From positions 434,001-498,000 of the forward strand of contig NZ_CANLZV010000002.1 in assembly GCF_947495665.1 (NCBI RefSeq): a DNA stretch of 64,000 bases, given 5' to 3'. A program made the position numbers and the translations under genes. The stretch's first letter is position 1. Each line of letters begins with the position of its first letter. Shown piece by piece: positions 45,601 through 52,796 of this stretch. The notes below the pieces were generated by a model. The model was not told where the DNA came from and made no database searches. It saw nothing but the letters and a program-made list of their open reading frames with translations. The DNA is from an uncultured Sunxiuqinia sp. (GTDB lineage Bacteria > Bacteroidota > Bacteroidia > Bacteroidales > Prolixibacteraceae).

Positions 45601-46488
45601 GCTATTGAAGAGTTCACCACGTTTGCCTCGAAAGAAGCTTCAAATTCTATGTTAATACCAAGCATTGTTGTAGAAGAAGCTTTTGATGTTACGGTTGATG
45701 TAGTTGCTGATTCTTATACCAGAGATGGTTCATATGCCGATACAAACTATGGTACGGCAACACATTTGGTGGCCAAAAATGATGGAACAGGTTATAAAAG
45801 AGAGACATTTGTTAAGTTTGATTTAAGTGGCATTAATGATAATATAACTCAGGGAAACCTACAGATGTATAGTAATGAAACAACAAGTTCCAGTTGGGAA
45901 TTATATAAGGTAAGAAACGATTGGACCGAAACTGGAATAACAGCAAACAATGCCCCATATACAGAGGTTTTGATTGCGACTAGTCCCGGAACGAGTAGAG
46001 CGGAAAACGTAATATGGGATGTCTCTAGTGTATTGGATTCTCTGGCAGGGAATATTGTATCGTTCAAAGTGATTTCAACGGTAACAGGTGAATGGACTAC
46101 ATTTGCTTCTAGAGAGGCCGTAGATACTAATACGCATCCTAAGTTATTAGTGCAATTCACAGGAGGTGAGCCTAAGATTCCAGAGGAAAAGGTTAAAAAT
46201 GCGAAGATTATAAATGCAAATTATCAGGAAGAGAAGGAATTGGTTGAGCTTGACAATTCCATTATTGTTTATCCTAATCCTGTGCTTAATAGTGATTGTA
46301 CGTTACGCTCTGATAAGCCGATAGTATCAATTAGCTTATATCATATTACGAGAGGAAAAATCTTCGATTTGAAGGGGGGGGATAGAAAAGTAATAAAAAT
46401 ACCATTATACAACCTTCAAACAGGTATGTATATTATTCATGTAAGAGGAGAAGATTATCAAAAACAATTGAAAGTTATAAAGCAATAA
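42664..46488 (+). CDS. Secreted PL8-family polysaccharide lyase with F5/8C, two DNRLRE and T9SS sorting domains
   Basis: 1274 aa. Signal peptide 1-23. An alpha-toroid and beta-sandwich lyase follows (to about 700), with Asn177, His226 (YSYQQHGSQL), Tyr235 and Arg289 (FSADGRGISG). The His-Tyr spacing of 9 equals that of streptococcal hyaluronate lyase (H399/Y408), so the active site looks intact. WEWDKIPGTT is another family block. Residues 720-850 form an F5/8 type C carbohydrate-binding domain. Two DNRLRE/CBM96-like domains start at about 855 and 1015. The last 80 residues (IIVYPNPV) are a T9SS type A sorting domain. It should cleave hyaluronan, chondroitin or related uronic-acid glycans at the cell surface by beta-elimination. 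Confidence 0.9.
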   Translation: MKIKLLLYLTLPLSILFFNLARGQSDFDIISGRIVNKIYDDIQTPTSLDNNITGYLNTIQTDGSWNDINYSDTSSSIWRPYDHLARVLNLSKGYTLSTSSYYRNASLYIAIINALEYWNTNDFQSSNWWWNQIANPKIIGEILLLLKIGQTAIPADLETNLISQMNRGNPEALTGANKLDVAIHFLYRACIVRDETLLQYALSQAFEPIQLTTEEGIQYDYSYQQHGSQLMIASYGSVFLDGEFKIASYVRETAYSLPDHQLEILSTYYKDTYLKAIRGAYMDFSADGRGISGKNALLKNKEHARLETAKLIAPAYNSEWDAAIARTTGSVSSKYMIMPNHKHFYSSDYTRHQRSGYNLNIRTVSSRTKRTESGNDQNLKGKFLPDGATTIQRRGGEYYNIMPIWEWDKIPGTTSGDFTQIPAITVLWGEPGSTEFVGGVNDSLYGATTYDMSYYNTKAKKSWFFFDKEVVCLGAGVNSTLSENITTTINQCWLIGAVTVSSTSGGTNVLPASSLMQYTAPRWVQHDSIGYFFPQGGDLKVSNLTQSGNWYDINRSQPNEVVSGDVFKMWLDHGAQPSSDTYFYIVVPGQSNTAEMEAYDLNAITIVENTSSTQAVLNSTLDMMQIVFHDAGTVVSGPISVTVNKPCVMLLKNVSSTRVDVSIADPAQQQSNITAYFELPAIEGVKQLDFTMPVVPHAGATVNKIVDAETPDKVTLQQGLPIVAVTASSDDGNMPGNTIDDNLNTRWSALGDNEWIRYDLGSVNKLMKASIAWYKGNERTSSFDIEVSLDGINWINVYSGVSRGTTLEQEDYDITDTYARYFRIVGHGNSNSMWNSITETDIFGSPKTIVYTTIADSYTRDGSYANTNYGTAPHLVAKNDATGYKRETFVKFNVALLPQSIGKAKLKMYSNGAANTKWELYKVGNNWTETGLTTNNAPASEVLVATVSGTPNASFAEWNIKPVLDTLSGTEVSFKIVSTAIEEFTTFASKEASNSMLIPSIVVEEAFDVTVDVVADSYTRDGSYADTNYGTATHLVAKNDGTGYKRETFVKFDLSGINDNITQGNLQMYSNETTSSSWELYKVRNDWTETGITANNAPYTEVLIATSPGTSRAENVIWDVSSVLDSLAGNIVSFKVISTVTGEWTTFASREAVDTNTHPKLLVQFTGGEPKIPEEKVKNAKIINANYQEEKELVELDNSIIVYPNPVLNSDCTLRSDKPIVSISLYHITRGKIFDLKGGDRKVIKIPLYNLQTGMYIIHVRGEDYQKQLKVIKQ
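45226..45822 (+). repeat. Intragenic tandem domain repeat in the lyase gene
   Basis: The first about 117 bp of the two DNRLRE domains (45226-45342 and 45706-45822) are nearly identical at DNA level (for example GAGATGGTTCATATGCC and GGTTATAAAAGAGAGACATT in both), 480 bp apart. The remainder of the domains has diverged, which points to a recent partial gene conversion or strong constraint. Confidence 0.7.
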
Positions 46489-46569
46489 ACTTGGCAGGCA
46501 TAATAGAAATTCTTTAAATTCAGCACTATTTCATAACCTGTGTAACAGATTATGCCGAAGATCAAAAAG

Positions 46570-46602
46570 AGGAACCTGCTCTTAAACTCAGAGCAGGTTC
46601 CT
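46570..46602 (-). terminator. 13-bp perfect inverted repeat, probable terminator on the minus strand
   Basis: AGGAACCTGCTCT (46570-46582) pairs perfectly with 46590-46602 around a 7-nt loop. On the minus strand it is followed by CTTTTTGAT and preceded by a T run, fitting a terminator for the IS3 remnant. On the plus strand no T run follows, though it could still protect the 3' end of the lyase mRNA. Confidence 0.55.
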
Positions 46603-46628
46603 ACAAAAAAAGTGGACATTGAGTTAAG

Positions 46629-46961
46629 CTATGCTGCCAATTTTTGTTTATTAATTGATTCCGCAAATTCCACTGGCGACAAATAATTCAAAGCAGAATG
46701 GAGGCTCTGAGTATTGTACCAGGTTTCTATACATTCAAAAACAGAAACTCTCGCTTGCTTTTGATTCTTCATAAGAAAGCAGGTATTCCCAAAAAAAACA
46801 CTGCTTGAGTTTAAAGTCTTGATGTTTAATTCGGAAATGAACCTTGGAGATTTGGCTAAATGGATGTTTAAGCCGTTTTCCTGTTTAGGGAAAATATTGC
46901 ATTGTTTTTCCCGTACGATTATTTTCATCGAAATCGATTTACCGGATAATTGTTGTTTCAT
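46629..46961 (-). pseudogene. IS3-family transposase C-terminal fragment
   Basis: The last about 42 residues (QARVSVFECIETWYNTQSLH, then SALNYLSPVEFAE) are the C-terminus of an IS3-family OrfB integrase domain, coding on the minus strand at 46629-46757. The upstream part of the open frame (to 46961) does not match the rest of an IS3 transposase, and the DDE residues are missing, so it is a fragment. It is another sign of decay in the 36.6-47.3 kb segment. Confidence 0.75.
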
Positions 46962-47231
46962 CCCATAACTTAGAAGTTCTAACTTTGTATCTTTTAAAGA
47001 GCTCTAAAGTATCAGTTTCGCCAATTTGTGATCTTAAAACTGAAATAAATTATTCTGCTTGTAACCTCGCTGTTCTTAATAGGTCTTTATTGATGAAACT
47101 AACTTATTTGTAGGATGATTTCAGCTTTATCATTGAAATCGGATGACAATAAACGGCTTTTAGACAGTATATAATTATTATCCTGAAAGTATTGTTTGGG
47201 CGTATTATCGTATCGCTAATCCGTAATCCAG
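46962..47231. other. Gap without recognisable features
   Basis: 270 bp of A+T-rich sequence with no ORF of note, no terminator and no promoter match. It lies between the IS3 fragment and the outer att-like repeat. Confidence 0.4.
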
Positions 47232-47513
47232 TTAAACACGAAAACAGTGAAGCTGAATTTCTGTATCGGAAAGTAAAGCTCCACCCAAGATAGAAAGCAT
47301 TACTGCAGAAATACTAAAATTGGTTGCCCAATTAATTTTAGCGTTTCTGCATTCAATATTTTTAAAATACAAAATCCCCCAAAAGGTAACTATCGGAAAA
47401 TAAAGCCCCAGTGAAGCACTCGTAGTTCCCTTCCCCATTTTGTCTACAAGTATCAGGCAGTTTGTAGAATAACCTGCTTGACTTAACCTTATCCTATAAA
47501 AAATAACGGACAA
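47232..47513 (-). CDS. Hydrophobic 93-aa ORF, probably a membrane-protein fragment
   Basis: A minus-strand ORF with two membrane-like segments (TTSASLGLYFPIVTFWGILY and NFSISAVMLSILGGALLSD). It could be a fragment of a transporter, but I recognise no family. Its 3' end contains the outer att-like repeat (47255-47276) in reverse, so the C-terminal residues LLSDTEIQ come from attachment-site sequence. That suggests truncation by the island rather than a natural C-terminus. A second, weaker att-like sequence (47386-47403) lies inside it. Confidence 0.3.
   Translation of the reverse strand: MSVIFYRIRLSQAGYSTNCLILVDKMGKGTTSASLGLYFPIVTFWGILYFKNIECRNAKINWATNFSISAVMLSILGGALLSDTEIQLHCFRV
47255..47276 (+). 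repeat. Outer attR-like repeat of the mnmE 3' end
   Basis: TTCTGTATCGGAAAGTAA (47259-47276) matches attL (4250-4267) at 16 of 18 positions, and the four bases before are identical, 20/22 overall. A chance match of this quality in 64 kb is very unlikely. It is the same site that SGI1-type islands duplicate, so it probably marks the right boundary of the oldest insertion at this locus. Confidence 0.75.
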
Positions 47514-47783
47514 TGCCCTTGCCTAATTGAATTAGCGTGTATTCGACAGATCGGTATACTAGCGCTAGTTGGCAATAAAATAACTATCCCTTTAGTTGGT
47601 CATTAATCCCCCAACGAAACAATCAACAAACAGTCTAGCAGAAACAAAAAAACAGCACCTGCTATCAAACATATTGTTCCCGAAGACAATATTTCCCATA
47701 TTGTGCATAATCAAAGTTACTTCTTATTCCATTAAGATAACTTATAACCCTAACTATCAAGACTAACCCAATATTGAAATATA
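47514..47783. other. Gap upstream of the beta-propeller lipoprotein genes
   Basis: 270 bp without an ORF. No exact TAnnTTTG box is found on the plus strand; ATAACTTATAACC (47730s) is A+T-rich and could hold a weak promoter for the gene at 47784. Confidence 0.35.
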
Positions 47784-48974
47784 ATGTCAAACTACAAAAA
47801 AGCAATCGCCCAGTTTCCTGTGTTATTTACCGTATGCTTGATGCTTTTGAATTCAAGCTGTAATAACTCCAAGACCAATCAACTAAAAACCATTATTCCT
47901 GATTTTAGCAGTGAACCGTCCGTTGAGTTGACTGATGTCGCTTCGCAGATAAGCTATCTGCCCCTTAACGATTCTATTTTACTGGAGGACATATACAAAC
48001 TGAAATCGTCGGAATCGCTCCTATTCATGCAATCCGAGGAAGGGTCAGTAAATGTTTTTAACCTTGAAGGGAAGTTTGTAAATCGTGTGGGTAAGCTGGG
48101 AGAAGGACCTGGCGAAGTTTCGAACCTTGTAGACTATGCCATCGATAAGTCCGCAAAAAGAATCTACATTCTAAATCGATTCAAGTTGTTAATGTATGAT
48201 TTTTCAGGCAACTTCATAAAAGCAATCAACTTACCCATAGAAGAACATTTCCAGAACATGAGTTTCCTTAACAACCAGATTTATTTGTTTGATTCCTTTG
48301 ATTTTGGCAAGTTAAAATACAATTGGTTTATTGTCGATTCCTCAGGGCAGGAAAAAGGCCATAAACTAAACACTGTTGAGCCTTTCCAATCCTCCATGTC
48401 TTTAACAAACAAAACCTATTTTGAAGATCAGAGTGAAACTTACTACTGGAACTATTTAAATGATACGGTCTTCAGCATGGGCTTATCAAACCACCAGCCT
48501 CAGTTCATTTTTGCTCAAACGAACGAGCGTGTAAAACCCACCGACCTTATAGACCCTCCGTCGTTTATGCAAATGAATGCTTTTCTGCTAACATCCATTC
48601 TTAAAAATGGAAGGTTTTTGGTGCTGGATTATATTTCAACAAAAAGACAAAAAAAGGTAATGGGAATTTATGATTGTACTAAAGAAAGCTATCATGTGGC
48701 CAGTAATACAGATTCCAGATCCAATAATTATGGTTTGCCCAATAATTGGGATGGAGGCTTGCCCTTTAGTCCGAAAGCAAAAGTTTCATTAGAAGCTGGC
48801 GAGTTTCTTGTTTCCTGGATTCATGCTTACCAACTTAAAGCACGCGTAGCTTCCAATGCTTTTAAAAACGCTACCCCTCTTTATCCCGAGAAGAAAAAGG
48901 AATTGGAGAAACTGGCCAACAGCCTGGATGAAAACGACAATCCGGTTTTAATGCTGGTGAAGTTGAAAGAGTGA
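47784..48974 (+). CDS. 6-bladed beta-propeller lipoprotein, copy 1
   Basis: 396 aa. A lipoprotein signal (LMLLNSSC) is followed by a repeat-rich beta-propeller of the Bacteroidota PF17170-like family: blade segments SQISYLPLNDSILLEDIYKL, FNLEGKFVNRVGKLGEGPGE and YDFSGNFIKAINLP. Such proteins are surface or periplasmic, of unknown ligand, and are often present in clusters. It is followed by two paralogues. Its last 45 residues are nearly the same as those of copy 3 although the rest is not. Confidence 0.8.
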   Translation: MSNYKKAIAQFPVLFTVCLMLLNSSCNNSKTNQLKTIIPDFSSEPSVELTDVASQISYLPLNDSILLEDIYKLKSSESLLFMQSEEGSVNVFNLEGKFVNRVGKLGEGPGEVSNLVDYAIDKSAKRIYILNRFKLLMYDFSGNFIKAINLPIEEHFQNMSFLNNQIYLFDSFDFGKLKYNWFIVDSSGQEKGHKLNTVEPFQSSMSLTNKTYFEDQSETYYWNYLNDTVFSMGLSNHQPQFIFAQTNERVKPTDLIDPPSFMQMNAFLLTSILKNGRFLVLDYISTKRQKKVMGIYDCTKESYHVASNTDSRSNNYGLPNNWDGGLPFSPKAKVSLEAGEFLVSWIHAYQLKARVASNAFKNATPLYPEKKKELEKLANSLDENDNPVLMLVKLKE

Positions 48975-49111
48975 TCGGACAACAATAAAAGCCAGGATAG
49001 CAGTGATGAATTCCTTTTCTAAGCACTGTTAACCTGGTTAAATGTTCGCCAAACAACAGTCCATAAGGTTGAGCGTTTATCGCCAATCTTTATACTTAAA
49101 TGCACGAAACA

Positions 49112-50266
49112 ATGCGAAGAACAATAACTTTTATCCTAATTTCCTTGTTGGCAATATCATGTCATCATGAAAAGCAAGACCAGCAAGAGCCAGAACTGCA
49201 CCACATAAATCTTCTTGGAGATTCCATCAGTAACTCTCCCATAAAACTTAGCAGCATAGCAACTAAGCTGCGCTATGTAACACTTGAAAGCAATTCAGAA
49301 ACGAGAATAGCTCCTGGTAACCGAATTTCAGTACTGGACTCTTTTATTATCAATACCGGGTTTCAAAAAATATCTTTATTCTGTGCAAAAACAGGACAAT
49401 TTATTCGTGAGATTGGGGAACATGGCAGAGGACCCAACGGTTATCTAGCCACAAGCTATTGTGTTTACAAAGATCCCCAAAGGGGAATCATAATTAATGC
49501 GAGAGGATCGAAGTATTCTCTATTGGAATATAATGTATCCGGACAGCTGATCGGGAAGCTTGAAACGTTTCCATGGACCCGATATGTAACCCGGCTCAAT
49601 CAAAAAAACTATGCTGCTTTCTTTGAAAACGACCGGGGCACTGACTCCCGCATGCGCATTTACAACCAGCAGGATGGAAAAATTGTATCCGAATTTCCAA
49701 ATTACAAACAAACCATAGAAGCTAATGTCGTTCGTAAATTAGGACCTGAAGGATGGTTCTATTACAAGGGGGATAGTCTTTTATTTAAGGAATACCTAAA
49801 TGATACCATCTTTCGGGTGACTGAGCAAAAACTGATCCCAAAATTTGTATTTAACTCGGGAGAGTTTAGCCCTCCATATGAGGAACGGGAAACTTTTAAC
49901 CCGGTAGATTATCATAGGATTGACTTAATCATGGAATCAAAAAGATACTTGTTTTTCAGATTTATATTTAAGAAAAAAACACACTTTAGTCTCTATGATA
50001 AAATTACACGCACAAGTAGGATATCTTCCCTCGACAAACAGCAAACATCAGGATATAAGAATGATCTTGACAATTTTGTTATGTTTTGCCCGCAAGCCTT
50101 AAGCAATAACAATGAGCTTGTTGGTTTTATTGAACCATACCAACTGCTCGAATGGTTTAAGAAAAACCCCGAACAAATTCCCATGCTTCCACCACACTTG
50201 CAAAAGCTTAAAAATATTGAGAAGTATGATAATCCGGTGGTGGTTATTGCAACACTTAAAGAATAA
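49112..50266 (+). CDS. 6-bladed beta-propeller lipoprotein, copy 2
   Basis: 384 aa from ATG 49112 (MRRTITF); an in-frame ATG at 49100 adds four residues. The lipobox is LLAISC. Blade motifs: TKLRYVTLESNSETRIAPG, LFCAKTGQFIREIGEHGRGP and EYNVSGQLIGKLETFP. The C-terminal tail (KNIEKYDNPVVVIATLKE) is related to but clearly different from that of the other two copies. It lies 137 bp after copy 1 and 76 bp before copy 3, all on the same strand. No ligand can be inferred. Confidence 0.78.
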   Translation: MRRTITFILISLLAISCHHEKQDQQEPELHHINLLGDSISNSPIKLSSIATKLRYVTLESNSETRIAPGNRISVLDSFIINTGFQKISLFCAKTGQFIREIGEHGRGPNGYLATSYCVYKDPQRGIIINARGSKYSLLEYNVSGQLIGKLETFPWTRYVTRLNQKNYAAFFENDRGTDSRMRIYNQQDGKIVSEFPNYKQTIEANVVRKLGPEGWFYYKGDSLLFKEYLNDTIFRVTEQKLIPKFVFNSGEFSPPYEERETFNPVDYHRIDLIMESKRYLFFRFIFKKKTHFSLYDKITRTSRISSLDKQQTSGYKNDLDNFVMFCPQALSNNNELVGFIEPYQLLEWFKKNPEQIPMLPPHLQKLKNIEKYDNPVVVIATLKE

Positions 50267-50342
50267 AGCTGAAAAGAACTCTTTACTTTGAAGTAATGTA
50301 TCTCTTCGCTTATCTCTTTATTGACGTAAAAAAATATAAAGA

Positions 50343-51521
50343 ATGAGAATAACCTACCTAATATGGACTATCGTAGTTATTTCTTTTGTAAGCTGTACAA
50401 CACAGAATAACACGGAAACTTCCTTGACGCGTTTCAATATTGAAGATACAAACAAAACATCTAAAGTGCGACTGTCTGATTTAAACGTAAAGAGTATTCA
50501 ATACGTACCTTTAGAAACTGACACTAATTTTTTAATGTCGGATATCAATAAACTGGTTACAACTGACAGTACGCTAGTTATATTTGATTTTAATACTAAT
50601 TTCTTTCACTTTGACCTTAATGGCAATTTTATTAATAAAATTGGCACTATTGGAAAAGGGCCACAAGAATATCAGTTTGCATTCGACTTTACTATTGACC
50701 ATAAAAAGAAACAACTATTGATTCCAATTATGAATGAATCCAGGTTAATGATTTACTCATTAAATGGAAAATTTATTAAGTCAATTCCTTGTCCTAAGTA
50801 TACAAGAAATCTATTTCATACCGATGAAGGAATAATATGTCGGTGTGATTATTACGGGGGTAAGTATAAAGGAGAAAACTCAATATTCTTGATTGATGAT
50901 AAAGGAAATATTATAAAAAGATTTTCGGATAAATATAAGTATATAAATACAAGCTTTACAAGTGGCTTTAGAGAGGAATTTTTAATATACAACCACCACG
51001 AAAATGTATATACAAAGGAGATATACTCGGATACAGTGTTTGTTTTCAAAAACTTGAAATTTGAGCCAGCATTTATTTTAGATCATGGGGGAAAAACGAT
51101 TTCTGTAGAAGCACGAGAGAAAATCGACAATTTTGATTCGTTTGCAGCAATTGCTGATCAACATTCCAAGGAGATAAACATGCTGCTTTGGGGCGATTAT
51201 GTATTTTCAGAGTTCTCCTTTCAAGGAAGTTACTATAACTTCTTCGGTTCATTTCACAACAAAGATTTCAATATTATTACAAAAGATCTAATTATTAACG
51301 ACATTGATGGAGGCCCAGGTATTCTATTAAAAACAACAATAGCTAAAAATACAGCTATCAGTTGGGTTAATGCCTTTGATCTTAAAGCCCACGTAGCTTC
51401 CGATGCCTTTAAAAACTCTACCCCTCTCTTCCCCGAAAAGAAAAAAGAACTGGAAAGACTGGCCAACAGCCTGGATCAAAACGACAATCCGGTTTTGATG
51501 CTGGTGAAATTGCAAGAGTAA
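50343..51521 (+). CDS. 6-bladed beta-propeller lipoprotein, copy 3
   Basis: 392 aa. The lipobox is ISFVSC. It has the same family pattern: VKSIQYVPLETDTNFLMSDI, HFDLNGNFINKIGTIGKGPQ and IYSLNGKFIKSIPCP. It is more A+T-rich than copies 1 and 2. The end (VASDAFKNSTPLFPEKKKEL, ending VLMLVKLQE) is nearly the copy 1 tail, at DNA level too (51390-51521 against 48843-48974). The three genes could be a sensing or binding module, but no partner TonB receptor lies beside them. Confidence 0.8.
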   Translation: MRITYLIWTIVVISFVSCTTQNNTETSLTRFNIEDTNKTSKVRLSDLNVKSIQYVPLETDTNFLMSDINKLVTTDSTLVIFDFNTNFFHFDLNGNFINKIGTIGKGPQEYQFAFDFTIDHKKKQLLIPIMNESRLMIYSLNGKFIKSIPCPKYTRNLFHTDEGIICRCDYYGGKYKGENSIFLIDDKGNIIKRFSDKYKYINTSFTSGFREEFLIYNHHENVYTKEIYSDTVFVFKNLKFEPAFILDHGGKTISVEAREKIDNFDSFAAIADQHSKEINMLLWGDYVFSEFSFQGSYYNFFGSFHNKDFNIITKDLIINDIDGGPGILLKTTIAKNTAISWVNAFDLKAHVASDAFKNSTPLFPEKKKELERLANSLDQNDNPVLMLVKLQE

Positions 51522-51618
51522 TCGTACAGCGATAAGTAGAACAAGCCTTTTACTGCTGCAATTAGACATCTACATAATTTTTGCTAAATTACATCACACT
51601 AAACAAGCACCTAACTCC

Positions 51619-52728
51619 ATGAAAAAAAACAACTTTACAAGCCATAAAAAGACCTACGCCAATAGTTGGAGCTCACTATTCCTATTCCTGGCAGTGCTTG
51701 GAGTATACGCCTGCACAAGCAAAGCAACACAAAGCGAAGAGACAGATACCAGTACAAGCTTACTTGAAGAGAAGAGCTATGTAAAAACGACCACCGTTGA
51801 TCGGGAAGATTTCACCATTGAAATCATCAGCAATGGCAAGCTGGCTGCCATCCAAAAAGCTGAGCTCTATTTCGAAAACCCGGGACTAATTGAAGCGATT
51901 AATGTTCAAAATGGACAAAGCGTTCCTGGAGGATTCCAGCTTGCAAATCTGGAGAACGACAGTTATCAGTTTGTCTTGAAAAAAGCGAAGTTAAACAAAG
52001 AAAGAGCCGCAATTGATAAGCTTGATGTCTTGATTGGCATGGGCTACAACCAAAAAGATAAAACAATTGATTCAAACCACGAATCAATCGCCGATATCCG
52101 ATCAGGCTACAATCAGGCTCTGATTCAATACGAAGAGGCCAGCATGCAACTGGAACGCACCAACCTGACCGCTCCGTTCTCCGGCAAAATTGAAGGGATT
52201 ACCCAGCGACAACACGAGAAAGCCAACCTTTCAAAACCATTTTGTACGCTAATTAACGATAAACGATTTTTCATCAACTTTCCGGTACTCGAGCCTGAAA
52301 TCGGACAGATAAGCCTGAACCAAAAGGTAAGCGTCTCCCCTATTGCCGGTGCACAAACATCAACCGGCAAAATAACCGAAATCAATCCACGTATCGATGA
52401 AAATGGCTTAATCTGGATCAAGGCAGAAGTCAAAAATCCGGGGGATTACCTGGAGGGCATGAATGTTAAGGTGAGTATTAAGAAAACCATTCCCAATCAA
52501 TTGGTGGTTCCCAAGCAAGCCGTTGTCTTGCGGCAAAACCGCGAAGTCCTTTTCCGCTATACCAACGGAATAGCCTTCTGGACCTATGTAAATGTTTTGG
52601 ATGAAAATGAAAACCAGTATTCGGTAGAAGCTGCAGAAGCTGCGACACTAAATCCGGGTGACACCATCATCATATCCAACAACCTAAACCTGGCCCACGA
52701 ATCAAAAGTGGAGATGGAAGAGGAATAG
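51619..52728 (+). CDS. RND efflux periplasmic adaptor (membrane-fusion lipoprotein)
   Basis: 369 aa. The lipobox GVYAC is at about residue 32, preceded by a long N-terminus and a hydrophobic stretch LFLFLAVLG. The barrel-sandwich (NGKLAAIQKAELYFENPGLI), helical hairpin (EASMQLERTNLTAPFSGKIE) and beta-barrel (PKQAVVLRQNREVLF) regions are present. It is the first gene of an efflux operon and starts 68 bp before the first RND gene. Its outer-membrane channel is not encoded here; the TonB-like protein downstream is of a different type. Confidence 0.88.
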   Translation: MKKNNFTSHKKTYANSWSSLFLFLAVLGVYACTSKATQSEETDTSTSLLEEKSYVKTTTVDREDFTIEIISNGKLAAIQKAELYFENPGLIEAINVQNGQSVPGGFQLANLENDSYQFVLKKAKLNKERAAIDKLDVLIGMGYNQKDKTIDSNHESIADIRSGYNQALIQYEEASMQLERTNLTAPFSGKIEGITQRQHEKANLSKPFCTLINDKRFFINFPVLEPEIGQISLNQKVSVSPIAGAQTSTGKITEINPRIDENGLIWIKAEVKNPGDYLEGMNVKVSIKKTIPNQLVVPKQAVVLRQNREVLFRYTNGIAFWTYVNVLDENENQYSVEAAEAATLNPGDTIIISNNLNLAHESKVEMEEE

Positions 52729-52796
52729 TTTGAGAGGGTTTGAAAAGTTCTCAAACAATAAGCAACAACAGAAACTAAAATAACTCCCCTAACTGC

